A stretch of DNA of 64,000 nt from Nocardia sp. NBC_01730 (lineage in GTDB: Bacteria; Actinomycetota; Actinomycetes; Mycobacteriales; Mycobacteriaceae), in contig NZ_CP109162.1 in assembly GCF_035920445.1 (NCBI RefSeq), positions 4,402,001 to 4,466,000 on the forward strand, read 5' to 3'. A model generated the notes under the pieces. It did no database searches and was not told the DNA's origin. It was given only the letters and a program-made list of their open reading frames with translations. Position numbers and translations under genes: made by a program. This document shows positions 1 through 9,700 of the stretch, in pieces (the stretch's first letter is position 1; each line of letters starts with the position of its first letter).

Positions 1-230
1 TCGTCCGCAGGTGCCTGCGGTTCGGGCGGCACTTGGACCGGACGAAGCAGCACCCAGGCCAGGAAGGCCAGTGCTACCACTCCCATGCCGATCCCCGACC
101 AGAGATTGACGTTGATGCCACCGGTTTTGGCCTCGTCGGCCGCGGTGTCGTGCACCAGGCCCGTGATGACGAGGATGACCGCGTAGCAGCCGAGCAGGGC
201 CCCGACGATGGTACGGATGTCGAAAAGCAT
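1..230 (-). CDS. Small membrane protein, C-terminus cut by window edge
   Basis: Reading back from an ATG at 230 gives MLFDIRTIVGALLGCYAV and then a second hydrophobic stretch (GIGMGVVALAFLAWVLL), so two membrane segments are predicted in the visible 76 residues. It begins 12 bases after the stop of the sodium:solute symporter and is probably its operon partner. Small two-helix proteins next to SSS transporters are common in actinobacteria. I do not know a function. The stop codon lies outside the window. Confidence 0.7.
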   Translation of the reverse strand, partial: MLFDIRTIVGALLGCYAVILVITGLVHDTAADEAKTGGINVNLWSGIGMGVVALAFLAWVLLRPVQVPPEPQAPAD

Positions 231-242
231 CGAGTCAGCTCC

Positions 243-2012
243 CTATCCGACGACGATGTTGAGGGCGATGACGAGCACGAGGGCGATGCTTGCCAGCAAG
301 ACCGGGCGCTGATACCAGGGCAGCGTGTCGGCCTCGGGGTCGGTGCGTACATCCTTCGGCGTCTCCGAATACACCAGCCCGATCAGCTCGGCCGCGGGTT
401 TGGGCTGTGTCACCTGGCTGACCGCGACGCTCACCACGATGTCGACCACGAACGCGACCCCCGCCGCGACGAAGCTCGCGCCTTGGCCGGACAATTCGAA
501 CACCTTCGTCTCGTGCAGGATGAAAACGAGAATCGCCGAACCGGTTCCGCAGACCAGGCCCATCCAACCCGCGGTCGGCGTCATCCGTTTCCAGAACATG
601 CCGAGGATGAACGTGGCGAACAGCGGCGCGTTGAAGAAGCTGAACAGGGTCTGCAGATAATCCATCATGTTGCTGAAGCCGGACGCGATGAACGCGGTGA
701 AGATCGCGGCCACGGTCGCGCCGACGGTGGCCAGCCGGCCCACGCCGAGGTAGTAGCCGTCCGGCCGCTCGCGCCGCACGTACTGCTGCCACAGGTCATA
801 GCTGAACACGGTGTTGAACGCGGAGATGTTGGCCGCCATGCCCGCCATGAACGCCGCGAGCAGACCGGCGAGGCCCACGCCGAGCAGACCGTTGGGCAGC
901 ACATCCTTCATCAGGTACAGCAGCGCCTGGTTGTAGGTGGTGTCGCTCTCGAAATCCGGATTCGCCGTCACCGCCGTTTTGTACTCGGCCATCTGCGGCA
1001 CCAGCACGGCGCTGATCATCCCCGGGATCACCACGATCAGCGGGATGAACATCTTCGGGTAGGCGCCGATGATCGGGGTGCGTCGCGCCGCCGAGATGGA
1101 GTGCGTCGCCATCGCGCGCTGTACCTCGACGAAGTTCGTGGTCCAGTATCCGAAGGAGAGGACGAACCCGAGCCCGAACACGATGCCGACCACCGACAGG
1201 AAGTTGTCGCTGAACCCGCTCAGCGCATTGCCCGGCCAGGAATCCAGCTGTTGCGGCCCGCCCGGCGAGGCGGTGATCTTCTCCTTCAGTCCGCTCCAGC
1301 CGCCGACCTTGTGCAGGCCGACCAGGGTGAGCGGCAGCAGCGCGGCCACGATGACGAAAAACTGCAGCACCTCGTTGTAGATCGCGGCGGACAAGCCGCC
1401 GAGGGTGATGTAGGAGAGCACGATCGCGGCGGCCACGATCACCGACACCCACAGCGGCCAACCCAGCAGCACGTTCACGATGGAGCCGAGCAGGTACAGG
1501 TTGACACCCGCGATGAGGATCTGCGCTACCGCGAAGCTCAGCGCGTTCACCAGGTGCGCGCCGGTGCCGAAACGCCTGCGCATGAACTCCGGCACGCTGC
1601 GCACTTTGGAGCCGTAGTAGAACGGCATCATCACCACGCCGAGGAACAGCATGGCGGGCACCGCGCCGATCCAGAAGTAGTGGAAGGTCGGGAAACCGTA
1701 TTGGGCGCCGTTGGCGGACATGCCCATGATCTCCACCGCGCCCAGGTTCGCGGAGATGAATGCCAGACCGGTCACCCAGGCGGGCAGCGAACGCCCGGAC
1801 AGGAAGAAGTCGATGCTGGAGGAGACGCGCTGCCTGGCCAGAAGGCCGATGCCGAGCACGAACACGAAATACAGGGCGACCAGCACGTAATCGACGGCGC
1901 CCGCGTCCAGCTGGAGCGTGGTGGCGGCGTCGAGATGTGTGGTCGCAGCTGCCCGGCGTACGTCGGCGGCGGTCAGCGCGGAAGCGAGAACGGGTGAATA
2001 GGCAAGCGGCAC
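243..2012 (-). CDS. Sodium:solute symporter (SSS family), probable galactose transporter
   Basis: A 589-residue polytopic membrane protein of the SSS/SGLT family, with about 14 hydrophobic segments starting near residue 32 (YVLVALYFVFVLGIG), the FFLSGRSLPAWVTG region after the first helix and the ISANLGAVEIMGMSANG stretch typical of vSGLT-like carriers. The family imports sugars or other solutes with Na+. The GTG start at 2012 is chosen because AGGAGG lies six bases upstream; the open frame runs further but has no good ribosome site. galK lies just upstream on the same strand, so galactose is the likely substrate. This is inferred from context, not from substrate residues. Confidence 0.85.
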   Translation of the reverse strand: MPLAYSPVLASALTAADVRRAAATTHLDAATTLQLDAGAVDYVLVALYFVFVLGIGLLARQRVSSSIDFFLSGRSLPAWVTGLAFISANLGAVEIMGMSANGAQYGFPTFHYFWIGAVPAMLFLGVVMMPFYYGSKVRSVPEFMRRRFGTGAHLVNALSFAVAQILIAGVNLYLLGSIVNVLLGWPLWVSVIVAAAIVLSYITLGGLSAAIYNEVLQFFVIVAALLPLTLVGLHKVGGWSGLKEKITASPGGPQQLDSWPGNALSGFSDNFLSVVGIVFGLGFVLSFGYWTTNFVEVQRAMATHSISAARRTPIIGAYPKMFIPLIVVIPGMISAVLVPQMAEYKTAVTANPDFESDTTYNQALLYLMKDVLPNGLLGVGLAGLLAAFMAGMAANISAFNTVFSYDLWQQYVRRERPDGYYLGVGRLATVGATVAAIFTAFIASGFSNMMDYLQTLFSFFNAPLFATFILGMFWKRMTPTAGWMGLVCGTGSAILVFILHETKVFELSGQGASFVAAGVAFVVDIVVSVAVSQVTQPKPAAELIGLVYSETPKDVRTDPEADTLPWYQRPVLLASIALVLVIALNIVVG

Positions 2013-2127
2013 TGCTTTCCTCCTGGCGGTGAAACCGGGCGTCGAGCGAGATCGTGCGTCGTGCTGGTGCTGCCCGGCGCGCGCGACTTTCTCGTCGCCC
2101 GCCGATTGGTGTCGGCTGACACATACT

Positions 2128-2163
2128 GCGTGATTGTGCCCCACTCGCGGGGCACAATCACGC
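2128..2163. promoter_or_regulatory. Perfect 15-bp stem hairpin between galK and the symporter
   Basis: GCGTGATTGTGCCCC (2128-2142) is followed by a 6-base loop and its exact complement (2149-2163). No T-run follows on either strand, so a simple intrinsic terminator is not well supported. It could be a processing or stabilising hairpin between the two cistrons, or a long operator. Confidence 0.6.
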
Positions 2164-2182
2164 ACAAAACCTGGACGACCGC

Positions 2183-3313
2183 TCAGTCGATGCGGTGCGC
2201 GCCTGCCGCGGGAACAACCACGAACGTGCGCGGATCGGCAAGACCCGCGTCGGCGAAGCGTCTCCGCGCCATCTCCGCCACGGCCACGGTCCGCTCGCGA
2301 TCGACCAGGGCGATCACACTCCCGCCGAACCCGCCGCCGACCATGCGCGCGCCATGCGCCCCCGCCGCGAGCGCGGCGCTCACGGCCGTGTCCAGAGCCG
2401 AGGTGGAGACCTCGAAATCATCGCGCAACGAGGCGTGCCCCTCGGTGAGGGTCGAGCCGATCCCGCGCGGATCGGCGCCGTCCCGCAATCTTTTGGCAAT
2501 CGCGAGCACTCTGGCGTTCTCGGTCACTACATGCCGGGCCCGGCGACGCAGCGCGTCATCGGCGATCCGCTCGACGGACGCCGCGGACGCGACGTCACGC
2601 AAAGCGTCGACGCCAAGTTCCCCGGCCGCCGCCACACATTGGGCGCGCCGCTCGGCGTAGCCGCCGTCGACCAGGTCGTGCGGCTGCCCGGTATCGATAA
2701 CCAGCAGCTCGAGGCCGAACCTGTCCAGGTCGAACGGGATCTGCTCGTGCCCGACGCCGCGCGGCGACGTCCCGGTGTCGGCGGCGAAACCGCGAACGTC
2801 CAGGAACAGCGCGTGCCCGGCCGTGCACAGGATCGCGGCCGACTGGTCGAGCAGCCCGGTCGGCGCACCGACGTAGTCGTTCTCGGCGGCGCGGGCCAGG
2901 TCGATCAGCGCACGGTCGGTCAGGCTGGGCGCGAAGAGATCCCGCAGCGCGAGGGCCACCGCGCAGGACAGCGCCGCCGAGGACGACAGCCCGGCGCCGA
3001 TCGGCACCGCGCCGTCCAGGTCGAGGTCCACGCCAGGGATCTGGTTTCCGCGCCGCTCGAATGCGGCGACGACCCCGAGCGGATAACGCGACCATCCCGG
3101 CACCCGCTCCCGCTGTGCGGCGAGCGCGGATACCGCGGCGAGCACCGGCTCGCCGGGCCGCTGCCGCGAGACGACCCGCACCTGCCCGTCGTCGCGCACC
3201 GCGGCCCCGCACCGCACCACCAGCGGCAGCGCGATCGGCAGAACGAAACCCTCGTTGTAATCGGTGTGCTCACCGATGATGTTGACCCGCCCCGGCGCCG
3301 CCCATGTCCGCAA
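2183..3313 (-). CDS. galK: Galactokinase
   Basis: GHMP-family kinase of 376 residues that phosphorylates galactose to galactose-1-phosphate (Leloir pathway). The galactokinase signature GRVNIIGEHTDYNEGF is at residues 8-23, the ATP-binding motif PIGAGLSSSAAL is near 100, the TGLLDQSAA region carries the catalytic Asp, and the third GHMP motif MVGGGFGGSVIAL is near 335. The start is a TTG with GAGG about ten bases upstream; no ATG or GTG gives a longer plausible protein. The symporter gene follows 170 bp downstream on the same strand. galE is 17 kb away and galT is not in the window. Confidence 0.95.
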   Translation of the reverse strand: MRTWAAPGRVNIIGEHTDYNEGFVLPIALPLVVRCGAAVRDDGQVRVVSRQRPGEPVLAAVSALAAQRERVPGWSRYPLGVVAAFERRGNQIPGVDLDLDGAVPIGAGLSSSAALSCAVALALRDLFAPSLTDRALIDLARAAENDYVGAPTGLLDQSAAILCTAGHALFLDVRGFAADTGTSPRGVGHEQIPFDLDRFGLELLVIDTGQPHDLVDGGYAERRAQCVAAAGELGVDALRDVASAASVERIADDALRRRARHVVTENARVLAIAKRLRDGADPRGIGSTLTEGHASLRDDFEVSTSALDTAVSAALAAGAHGARMVGGGFGGSVIALVDRERTVAVAEMARRRFADAGLADPRTFVVVPAAGAHRID

Positions 3314-3474
3314 CCTGGTCCCTCGCTGTCGTCGTCCCTCCTTTCAGACTAGGAGACACGCCGCATGAGCACTGCTTTCGGCATACAAGATGCGCGATGC
3401 CTATTCCTGACGCACAGTCGATTTTGACGCAATTCAAGCCTGCAAATTGGGGTCGAACTGTTTCCGGAGGCAAG

Positions 3475-4047
3475 ATGATGCATAACACCCCAGGTGGCGA
3501 CCTCAGGGGATGGCAGTGGATCGATCGCTTACGCACGCCGATGAGTGGGCCGATGCCAGGTCGATCGCTGACGATCGAGATAGGAGCCGCAACCGGCGTG
3601 GGGCCGACCGCCATGGCGGCGTTCGATGCGGCGCTTCGCGGTCTGGGAGTTGGTGAGGCCAATTTGATCCGCTTGTCGTCGGTCATTCCACCACGCGCGA
3701 CCCTGGAACGCACCAGCCGGGTGCGCAAGCCGATCTCCTGGGGCGATCGCCTCTACTGCGTGTATGCGGTCCAGCACGCGAACGAACCCGGTGCGAGCGC
3801 CGCCGCGGGTATCGGCTGGGTGCTGCGCGACGACCATTCCGGCGCAGGGCTTTTCGTGGAGCACGAAGCCGAGACCACCGAGAAGGTGTCCGACCTGATC
3901 CGGTCCAGTTTGACCGACATGACGCGGCACCGGCCGGAGCGCTTCGGCCCTGTCCACCTGTGCACCACCGAGACCACCTCCGACGGCGATCCGGCCTGCG
4001 CGCTTGTTCTCGCCGCCTACCACACCACCCCGTGGAGCCCACGGTGA
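3475..4047 (+). CDS. Pyruvoyl-dependent arginine decarboxylase-like protein
   Basis: A 190-residue protein with the self-cleavage region of PvlArgDC enzymes: EANLIRLSSVIPP near residues 62-74, in which the Ser-Ser bond is cut to form the pyruvoyl cofactor. Its length fits the family (about 160-200 residues). Other family-like features are the start of the core fold (SLTIEIGAATGVGPTAMAAF) and AAAGIGWVLRDD after the site. Known members convert arginine to agmatine. Two ATGs (3475, 3478) follow GGAGG at 3466-3470; the second is better spaced. The stop overlaps the next start (GTGA), so translation is coupled to the GNAT-like gene. Arginine specificity is not proven by sequence. Confidence 0.8.
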   Translation: MMHNTPGGDLRGWQWIDRLRTPMSGPMPGRSLTIEIGAATGVGPTAMAAFDAALRGLGVGEANLIRLSSVIPPRATLERTSRVRKPISWGDRLYCVYAVQHANEPGASAAAGIGWVLRDDHSGAGLFVEHEAETTEKVSDLIRSSLTDMTRHRPERFGPVHLCTTETTSDGDPACALVLAAYHTTPWSPR

Positions 4048-4613
4048 GCGGCCTCTACGTCACCGTCGAGACGACGATTCCGGACGATCGGATCGACCTG
4101 TTCCACCGCCTCTACGAGGACGCGTTCGGCCCGCTGCGGGCCAAGGCCATCGCACGGCAGGTGCTGCGGCGCGACGAGTTCCATGCGGAGATGGTCGATC
4201 CTCGCGTGCACAAGCACGTCGCGCGGCTCGGCTCGGGCGAGCCCATCGGCGTGACGACGCTGACCAGGCATCTCGACACGGTCCCATGGATCAGTCCGGA
4301 CTACTTCGCGGCGCGCTACCCCGAACACGCGGCGCGCGACGCGATCTACTACGCCGGTTTGACCCTTGTTGCGCCAAGTGCACGACAAGGGGCCGCTTTC
4401 CATGCCATGATCGACTCCATTGTCCAGGTTTTGGTTGCCGAACGCGCGGCGGTCGGTTGGGACATCTGCTCGTACAACAACACTCGGTTCTCGTTCGCCG
4501 ACAGTATTCGGGCGATGCTCGACGAACAGGCGAACGTCGAAGTCGCGGTTGAGGATTCTCAGATCTACTACGTGGCCCAGTTCACAGGGGATGGAGCGAC
4601 CAGGGGGGACTGA
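4044..4613 (+). CDS. GNAT-like acyltransferase coupled to the decarboxylase
   Basis: A 189-residue protein starting at a GTG that overlaps the decarboxylase stop. The region LTLVAPSARQGAAFHAMIDS near residue 110 resembles the acetyl-CoA-binding motif A of GNAT proteins (a loop followed by a helix), but the match is loose and the Q/RxxGxG/A motif is imperfect. An attractive but unproven substrate is the amine made by the upstream enzyme. Its stop TGA shares one base with the ATG of the diguanylate cyclase. The family call is moderate; the operon position is certain. Confidence 0.6.
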   Translation: MSGLYVTVETTIPDDRIDLFHRLYEDAFGPLRAKAIARQVLRRDEFHAEMVDPRVHKHVARLGSGEPIGVTTLTRHLDTVPWISPDYFAARYPEHAARDAIYYAGLTLVAPSARQGAAFHAMIDSIVQVLVAERAAVGWDICSYNNTRFSFADSIRAMLDEQANVEVAVEDSQIYYVAQFTGDGATRGD

Positions 4614-6142
4614 TGACACCCAGCGCAGAGCAATCGAGGGGCCTGCGGCATCGGCTCGGATTTCGCTGGTATGCAGTACTTTTAGGGGGAAGTGCGGTTG
4701 TGATCGCGACGAATGTCGCGATCGACTCGCATGCGGTGTCGTTGGTGACGATGGCGGTCGTCCTCGCCGGAACGCTCGCGATGATGGGCATCGGGCTGCA
4801 CATCCACCGGCCCGTCCATCCGCTGCCCTGGTATCTGCTGTCCGCCTCCGCCGTGCTGTTCGCGACGGGGACCGCGCTGCGCGAGGCGACCCACCACTCG
4901 ATCCATCCGGTCGACGACGCGTTCACCCTGCTCGGCTACGTCGGGGTCGGCCTCGCCGCGCTGATCTGGTTGTACCCGCGCCAGGTTCGCGGCAACCACG
5001 ACCTGCTGCTGGACTCCGCCCTGATCGGCCTCGGCGCGCTGCTGGCCTCCTGGGCATTTCTCATCTCGCCGATCCTGCAGTTACACGCCACCACGCTGGA
5101 CACGCTGGTGGCGGCGATCTACCCGGTGCTCGACGCGCTGCTGCTCACCCTGGTCGCGCACTCGGTGGCCACCGCGACGCGCTCGGAGACCTCGCTACGG
5201 CTGCTGCACGCCGGGCTGATCGCGCTGCTGCTCGGCGATCTGGGCTACAGCCTGGAGACCGTGGGCACCCCCATCGGGCGCGACGTCCTGCTCGCTCCAC
5301 TGCTGGCCGCCTACGCCACCGTGGGTGTCGCGGCGCTGCACCCGACCATGGCCGCGCTCGGGACACCGCGCCGGATCCATCCGCACCACTCCAGGCAGCG
5401 GGCCAGCGTCATCGCGGTCGCGCTGATCGTGGCTTCACTGGTCCCGGTAGTCGGGTCCAGCTTGGACACCCTCGACCGCGTGGTGGTGTCGTCGCTGTTC
5501 GCGCTACTACTGGTCGGAGTGCTGGTGCGGAGCGAGCGCGCCATCGTGCGTAGTGCACGCAGCGAACGACGCGCCCAGTACCAGGCCGACCACGACATGC
5601 TCACCGGCCTGCTGAACCGGGCCGCGCTGCTGCGCTCGCTCGACGGCAATCGCGAGCAGTGGGGCGAGCAGCCGATCTGCCTGCTGTTCATCGACCTGGA
5701 CGGCTTCAAGAACGTCAACGACAGTTACGGGCACGCGGTCGGCGACGAGCTGATCGCGACCGCGGCCGCCCGGATTCGGCGTGTGGTGCGCCGCGAGGAC
5801 GCGGTGTCCCGGTACGGCGGCGACGAGTTCGTCGTGCTGTCCCCGTTGGCCAGGCAGGAGGCCGCGGTGCTGGCCGAACGGCTGATCGGCGCGTTCGTCC
5901 GGCCGTTCGAGCTGAGTGCGGGCGAGATTCCGATCACCGCGAGCATCGGCATCGCGTGCGTCGGTCCGCGCAGCTCGGACACCGGCGTCCACAACCTGAT
6001 CCGCGACGCGGATGCGGCCATGTACCACGCGAAGGAGAACTCGCTCGGCTACACGTTCCACGACGATGCGAGGCATCCGCTCACAAACGCCGGGCGCCGG
6101 ATCTGCCGCCCAGCCGATAGATCCACCAGCAACGCGGTGTGA
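4613..6142 (+). CDS. Membrane-anchored diguanylate cyclase (GGDEF)
   Basis: 509 residues. About ten hydrophobic segments fill residues 20-300, followed by a GGDEF domain (DHDMLTGLLNRAALL near 325, active site RYGGDEFVVLS near 400). The catalytic GGDEF is intact, and RRED five residues before it fits the RxxD inhibitory site, so the enzyme should make c-di-GMP and be product-inhibited. There is no EAL domain. The start overlaps the preceding stop (TGATG). The membrane part could sense a ligand, possibly the product of the two upstream enzymes. That link is inferred from the operon only. Confidence 0.9.
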   Translation: MTPSAEQSRGLRHRLGFRWYAVLLGGSAVVIATNVAIDSHAVSLVTMAVVLAGTLAMMGIGLHIHRPVHPLPWYLLSASAVLFATGTALREATHHSIHPVDDAFTLLGYVGVGLAALIWLYPRQVRGNHDLLLDSALIGLGALLASWAFLISPILQLHATTLDTLVAAIYPVLDALLLTLVAHSVATATRSETSLRLLHAGLIALLLGDLGYSLETVGTPIGRDVLLAPLLAAYATVGVAALHPTMAALGTPRRIHPHHSRQRASVIAVALIVASLVPVVGSSLDTLDRVVVSSLFALLLVGVLVRSERAIVRSARSERRAQYQADHDMLTGLLNRAALLRSLDGNREQWGEQPICLLFIDLDGFKNVNDSYGHAVGDELIATAAARIRRVVRREDAVSRYGGDEFVVLSPLARQEAAVLAERLIGAFVRPFELSAGEIPITASIGIACVGPRSSDTGVHNLIRDADAAMYHAKENSLGYTFHDDARHPLTNAGRRICRPADRSTSNAV

Positions 6143-6143
6143 A

Positions 6144-6917
6144 TCAGTCGCGCAGGTCTTCCAGCAGGCGCTTGGCCTCCTCGAGCTCGGCCTGTAGCTG
6201 CTGAACCTTGGCTTCCTGTACGCCGCGCGCCGCGTCCAGGATCCCGGCCACCACATCGGCAACCTCGGGATGCAGGACCTTGGCCGCCTGCGCCACCGCC
6301 GAACTGTTCACCGGAAGGCCGCGCACCGTCCGCTTCTTACCGCTGACCACATCGACCGACCACTCGCCGTCGGCAGTGCCGGTCAGCGTCACCGTGACCT
6401 CGGGGGCCTTCGTCTTGCGTGCGGCGGGCGCCTTGGCAGGCTTGGCCGCGTTCGCCGCCGTTGTCTGCTTGGCCTGGCCCTTGGCCACACTGTCCCGTTC
6501 ACCTGATTCCGGTGTGCTCCCCAGCGGTTTCGGGGTGACCGGCGGCGTCGGGGCGCTCCCCCGTCCGGGCGGTGTCGCGGTGCTCGTAAAGGTCGGCGTC
6601 TGGGTCACAGCGGATTCCTTTCTTGTTGTCGGCTTCGGCTGGGCAGCGGAGACGGCGGCCCCTCGCGGCGGCTTGGTCAACGTCACCTCCGTCGGGGAGA
6701 AGGACAGTACATCTTTCGAGCCGGTCGGCCGGACCTGCAGGAAGTCTCCGTCGGCTGGGTCACCCAGCGCGACCACCTTTCCCGACCGTCCCTCTGGCAC
6801 GCCGACCGCGGCCGCGGTGAACCACACCATGGGCGGGCTGCCACCGGCGATGTCCGTGGCGATCTGCTGAATCTCACTGTCCGACAATGGTTGTGGCTTG
6901 GTTCTTGGCGACGGCAT
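6144..6917 (-). CDS. Hypothetical protein, Nocardia-type, coiled-coil C-terminus
   Basis: 257 residues from an ATG at 6917 (MPSPRTKPQ). A compact N-terminal domain (residues 1-85, with MVWFTAAAVGVPEGRSGKVV) precedes a Pro/Thr/Ala/Lys-rich linker, a short second domain (EVTVTLTGTADGEWSVDVVSG near 175) and a charged C-terminal helix (VQQLQAELEEAKRLLEDLRD) likely to form a coiled coil. There is no signal peptide. It may belong to DUF6319, but I am not certain, and no function is assigned. It ends two bases from the convergent diguanylate cyclase gene. Confidence 0.75.
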   Translation of the reverse strand: MPSPRTKPQPLSDSEIQQIATDIAGGSPPMVWFTAAAVGVPEGRSGKVVALGDPADGDFLQVRPTGSKDVLSFSPTEVTLTKPPRGAAVSAAQPKPTTRKESAVTQTPTFTSTATPPGRGSAPTPPVTPKPLGSTPESGERDSVAKGQAKQTTAANAAKPAKAPAARKTKAPEVTVTLTGTADGEWSVDVVSGKKRTVRGLPVNSSAVAQAAKVLHPEVADVVAGILDAARGVQEAKVQQLQAELEEAKRLLEDLRD

Positions 6918-7137
6918 GGTGCACTCCGAGCGGTGTTCGTGGATGGCTGCGTGCACAGATGATGCCGCACTGCTCCGACAGATACCCAAACCACTGCCGA
7001 ATCGAGTTCGTGCGCACGCGGGTTCGAGCACCCAGCGAATGTCGCGCTACATTCGAGGCGAGCCCACGCCGTCCCCATTTCGCGCCCTCGCGATCGCGCC
7101 CACCGACTTCCGCGGGGCCGCCGGCCTGCCCGGTCGT

Positions 7138-7758
7138 TCAACTCGCGCCGGAGGGCGCCCGCAGTGCCGGAAACCAGATGTCGGCGAGTACCTCGGCGGC
7201 CTGCTCCGCGGAGACGTCGATGGTGCCCTGCATGGCCCACCGGGTGAAGAACCGTTCCAGTTGCGCCACAAGCAGCTCCACGCGCAACCGCGCCTCGTCC
7301 TGCCGGTCGGCGGGCCAGCCCGCGAGGTAGGAGGTCATCGCGTTCGGCAGCGCGCGAATGCCGTCGCGTGCGAGTTCGCGGAATTCGGGCTCCAGCGCCG
7401 TCGCCTCGTCCCAGGCGGGCAGCAGTTCTTTGTACTCGTGGAACCACTCGATCGCGCGGGTGACCCAGCCGACGAATTCGGCGCGCGACCCGGCCTCGAG
7501 CACGCGATCCAGGTCCTCGTAGAAGCGCAGCGTGCTGGGCACGGTGCTCTGCGCGGCGATGGCGCTCAGGATCTCCACCTTGCCCGCGAAGTGCAGATAG
7601 AAGGTCGCGCGGCTGCAGCCGACCGCCGCCGCGATGTCGTCCACCCGGACCGCCGCGTAGCCGCGAGTGCTGAACAGCTTCTTGGCACCCGTCATGAGCC
7701 GGGCCCTGGTGTGCCGCTTCTGCTCCTCCCGCAGGCTGGTGTTCGCGTTCGTTCGCAT
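7138..7758 (-). CDS. TetR-family transcriptional regulator
   Basis: 206 residues with an N-terminal TetR helix-turn-helix: KRHTRARLMTGAKKLFSTRG, then VDDIAAAVGCSRATFYLHFAGK at residues 40-62. The C-terminal ligand domain is not diagnostic. It is divergent from an acyl-CoA ligase gene, and the space between holds a palindrome, so it probably represses that gene and itself in response to an acyl-CoA or carboxylic acid. It starts at ATG 7758. Confidence 0.9.
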   Translation of the reverse strand: MRTNANTSLREEQKRHTRARLMTGAKKLFSTRGYAAVRVDDIAAAVGCSRATFYLHFAGKVEILSAIAAQSTVPSTLRFYEDLDRVLEAGSRAEFVGWVTRAIEWFHEYKELLPAWDEATALEPEFRELARDGIRALPNAMTSYLAGWPADRQDEARLRVELLVAQLERFFTRWAMQGTIDVSAEQAAEVLADIWFPALRAPSGAS

Positions 7759-7870
7759 GGTGAACGTGTCCCTCGTGTGCGTCGAAAAGAGGTGCTGACG
7801 TGCGACTTTCGAGGAGAGAGTCGATAACGCGCAGCGGAGCGAGCGCTCTCGCTAGACAATACGTCACTCA

Positions 7871-7887
7871 CTAGACACCGCATCTAG
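7871..7887. promoter_or_regulatory. Candidate TetR operator
   Basis: CTAGA-N7-TCTAG (7871-7887) is a 17-bp interrupted palindrome in the 292-bp divergent TetR/acyl-CoA ligase intergenic region. A second CGCTAGA at 7850 is also complementary to TCTAGCG at 7883-7889. Size and location suit a TetR dimer site. Not proven. Confidence 0.45.
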
Positions 7888-8050
7888 CGAATGTTAGCTT
7901 GTTGCCTACGTCACTCCGGGGCACCATAGCGCCGGGCGGTTCGACGCCATATCGCGCGTCACTGTGGGCAGGTGGCGGCCTTTCCCAGCGCAAGGACAAG
8001 TGAATGACGGCGACCGGAATCCCCCGCGCCTGCGTAGCGATGAGGAAGAT

Positions 8051-9700
8051 ATGACGAAGCCTTTCGATCCGCAGGCGTTCGCGGCCGAGGCAGCGGCCCG
8101 GCTCACCGGCCCCGGCGGACGGTTCGAGCTGGTGGTCGAAGATGTGCTCGGCGCGCCGATGCCGGTGATGCGCCACCGCAGCACCTCCCTGGGCGAGGTG
8201 CTCGCCGCGTCGACCGCGCACGGCGATCGGGACTATCTGGTCACCGAAGACCGGCGGATGTCCTTCACCGAGCACGCGTCCGCCGTCGCGGCGCTTGCCG
8301 CGGCCCTGCGTGCGCGCTACGGCGTGGGAAAGGGCGACCGCGTCGGCATTCTCGCGGCGAACACACCCGAGTGGGTCATGACGTTCTGGGCAGCGCAAGC
8401 GCTCGGCGCGATCGCGGTCGGATACAACGCGTGGTGGGCCCCGCGCGAGATCGCCTACGGCGTCGAACACACGAGCCCTACCGTGCTCGTCGTCGACGCG
8501 AAGCGCGCCGCACCACTGGCCGAGCTGGACATCCGAGTTCCGGTGCTCACCATGGAGCACGACCTGCCCACGCTGCTGGCCGACTTCCCGAGCGCCACGC
8601 TGCCGCGCACCGAGATGGACGAGGACGACCCCGCGGTGATCCTCTACACCAGCGGCACCAGCGGGCGCCCCAAGGGCGCGGTGCACTCGCACCGAAACCT
8701 GGTGGCGGTCATCGACTATCACGTGTTCAACGACGCGCTGGCCGCCGCGTTCACCGGCGCGACCGAGTTGCCGAGCGGGCGACGCTATCTGCTCACTTCG
8801 CCGCTGTTCCACATCGCCAGCCTGCACAACCTGGTGGTGCCCCGCCTGGTCACCGGCGACGCGGCCGTCATCCACCAGGGCTCCTTCGACGCCGACCGGG
8901 TACTGCGACTGATCGAGCGGGAACGAATCAGCAATTGGGGCGCCATGCCGACCATGGCCACCAGGATGCTCGAACTCGACCTGTCGCACTACGACCTGTC
9001 CTCGCTGACCGCGTTCTCGCTGAACTCGGCGCCCTCATCTGCCGCCCTGCAACAGCAACTGCGCAATCACCTCCCTGTCGCACGGAACGCCCTGGTGACG
9101 AGCTACGGGCTCACCGAATGCAGCACTGCGGCGACGCTGGCCGGTCCGGCCGAACTCGCCGCCTTTCCGGACACCGTGGGGCGACCGGTCGTCGGCGTCA
9201 CGCTGGAGATCCGCGACAGCGCGGGCAATACCGTCCCCGACGGCACCGAAGGCGAGATCTGCGTGCGCAGCCCGTACGTGATGCTCGGCTACTGGCAGGA
9301 CGAGGCGGCCACCGCCGCCGCGATCACGACCGACCGCTGGCTCCGCACCGGCGACATCGGCGTCCTGGATGACGGCAGGCTGCGATTGTCCGGACGGCGT
9401 TCGGATCTCATCCTGCGCGGCGGGGAGAACGTCTACCCCACCGAAATCGAACAGTGCCTGGAGGACCATCCGGCGGTGCGCGAATGCGCGGTGGTCGGCG
9501 TGCCGGACGCCGACCTCGGACAGCAGGTCGCCGCCCTCGTCGTCGTCGAAAGCGCCACGGCGATAACGGAGGAAGAACTGCGCGTGTTCACCGCCGACCG
9601 GCTCGCCTACTACAAGGTCCCCGCCCGCTGGCGGCTCACCACCGCCGCTCTCCCGCGCAACGCGACCGGCAAGGTCGTGCGTACCGCCATCGAGGTGTGA
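8051..9700 (+). CDS. Fatty-acid/acyl-CoA ligase (AMP-binding)
   Basis: 549 residues of the ANL adenylating superfamily. The P-loop [18 protein letters not shown] is near residue 200, the acyl/AMP site region [11 protein letters not shown] near 350, [23 protein letters not shown] near 435, and the conserved lysine in [10 protein letters not shown] near the C-terminus. It activates a carboxylic acid to its CoA thioester via the adenylate. The chosen ATG follows GAGGAAGA. It is divergent from a TetR gene that probably controls it. The substrate (fatty acid, aromatic acid or steroid side chain) cannot be read from the sequence. Confidence 0.9.
   Translation: MTKPFDPQAFAAEAAARLTGPGGRFELVVEDVLGAPMPVMRHRSTSLGEVLAASTAHGDRDYLVTEDRRMSFTEHASAVAALAAALRARYGVGKGDRVGILAANTPEWVMTFWAAQALGAIAVGYNAWWAPREIAYGVEHTSPTVLVVDAKRAAPLAELDIRVPVLTMEHDLPTLLADFPSATLPRTEMDEDDPAVILYTSGTSGRPKGAVHSHRNLVAVIDYHVFNDALAAAFTGATELPSGRRYLLTSPLFHIASLHNLVVPRLVTGDAAVIHQGSFDADRVLRLIERERISNWGAMPTMATRMLELDLSHYDLSSLTAFSLNSAPSSAALQQQLRNHLPVARNALVTSYGLTECSTAATLAGPAELAAFPDTVGRPVVGVTLEIRDSAGNTVPDGTEGEICVRSPYVMLGYWQDEAATAAAITTDRWLRTGDIGVLDDGRLRLSGRRSDLILRGGENVYPTEIEQCLEDHPAVRECAVVGVPDADLGQQVAALVVVESATAITEEELRVFTADRLAYYKVPARWRLTTAALPRNATGKVVRTAIEV

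Noticed and set aside
33..1997. Long plus-strand open frame opposite the symporter gene
   Set aside because: Composition (Gln/His/Asp/Arg-rich, no domains) is that of an antisense shadow; the minus-strand SSS protein explains the bases.
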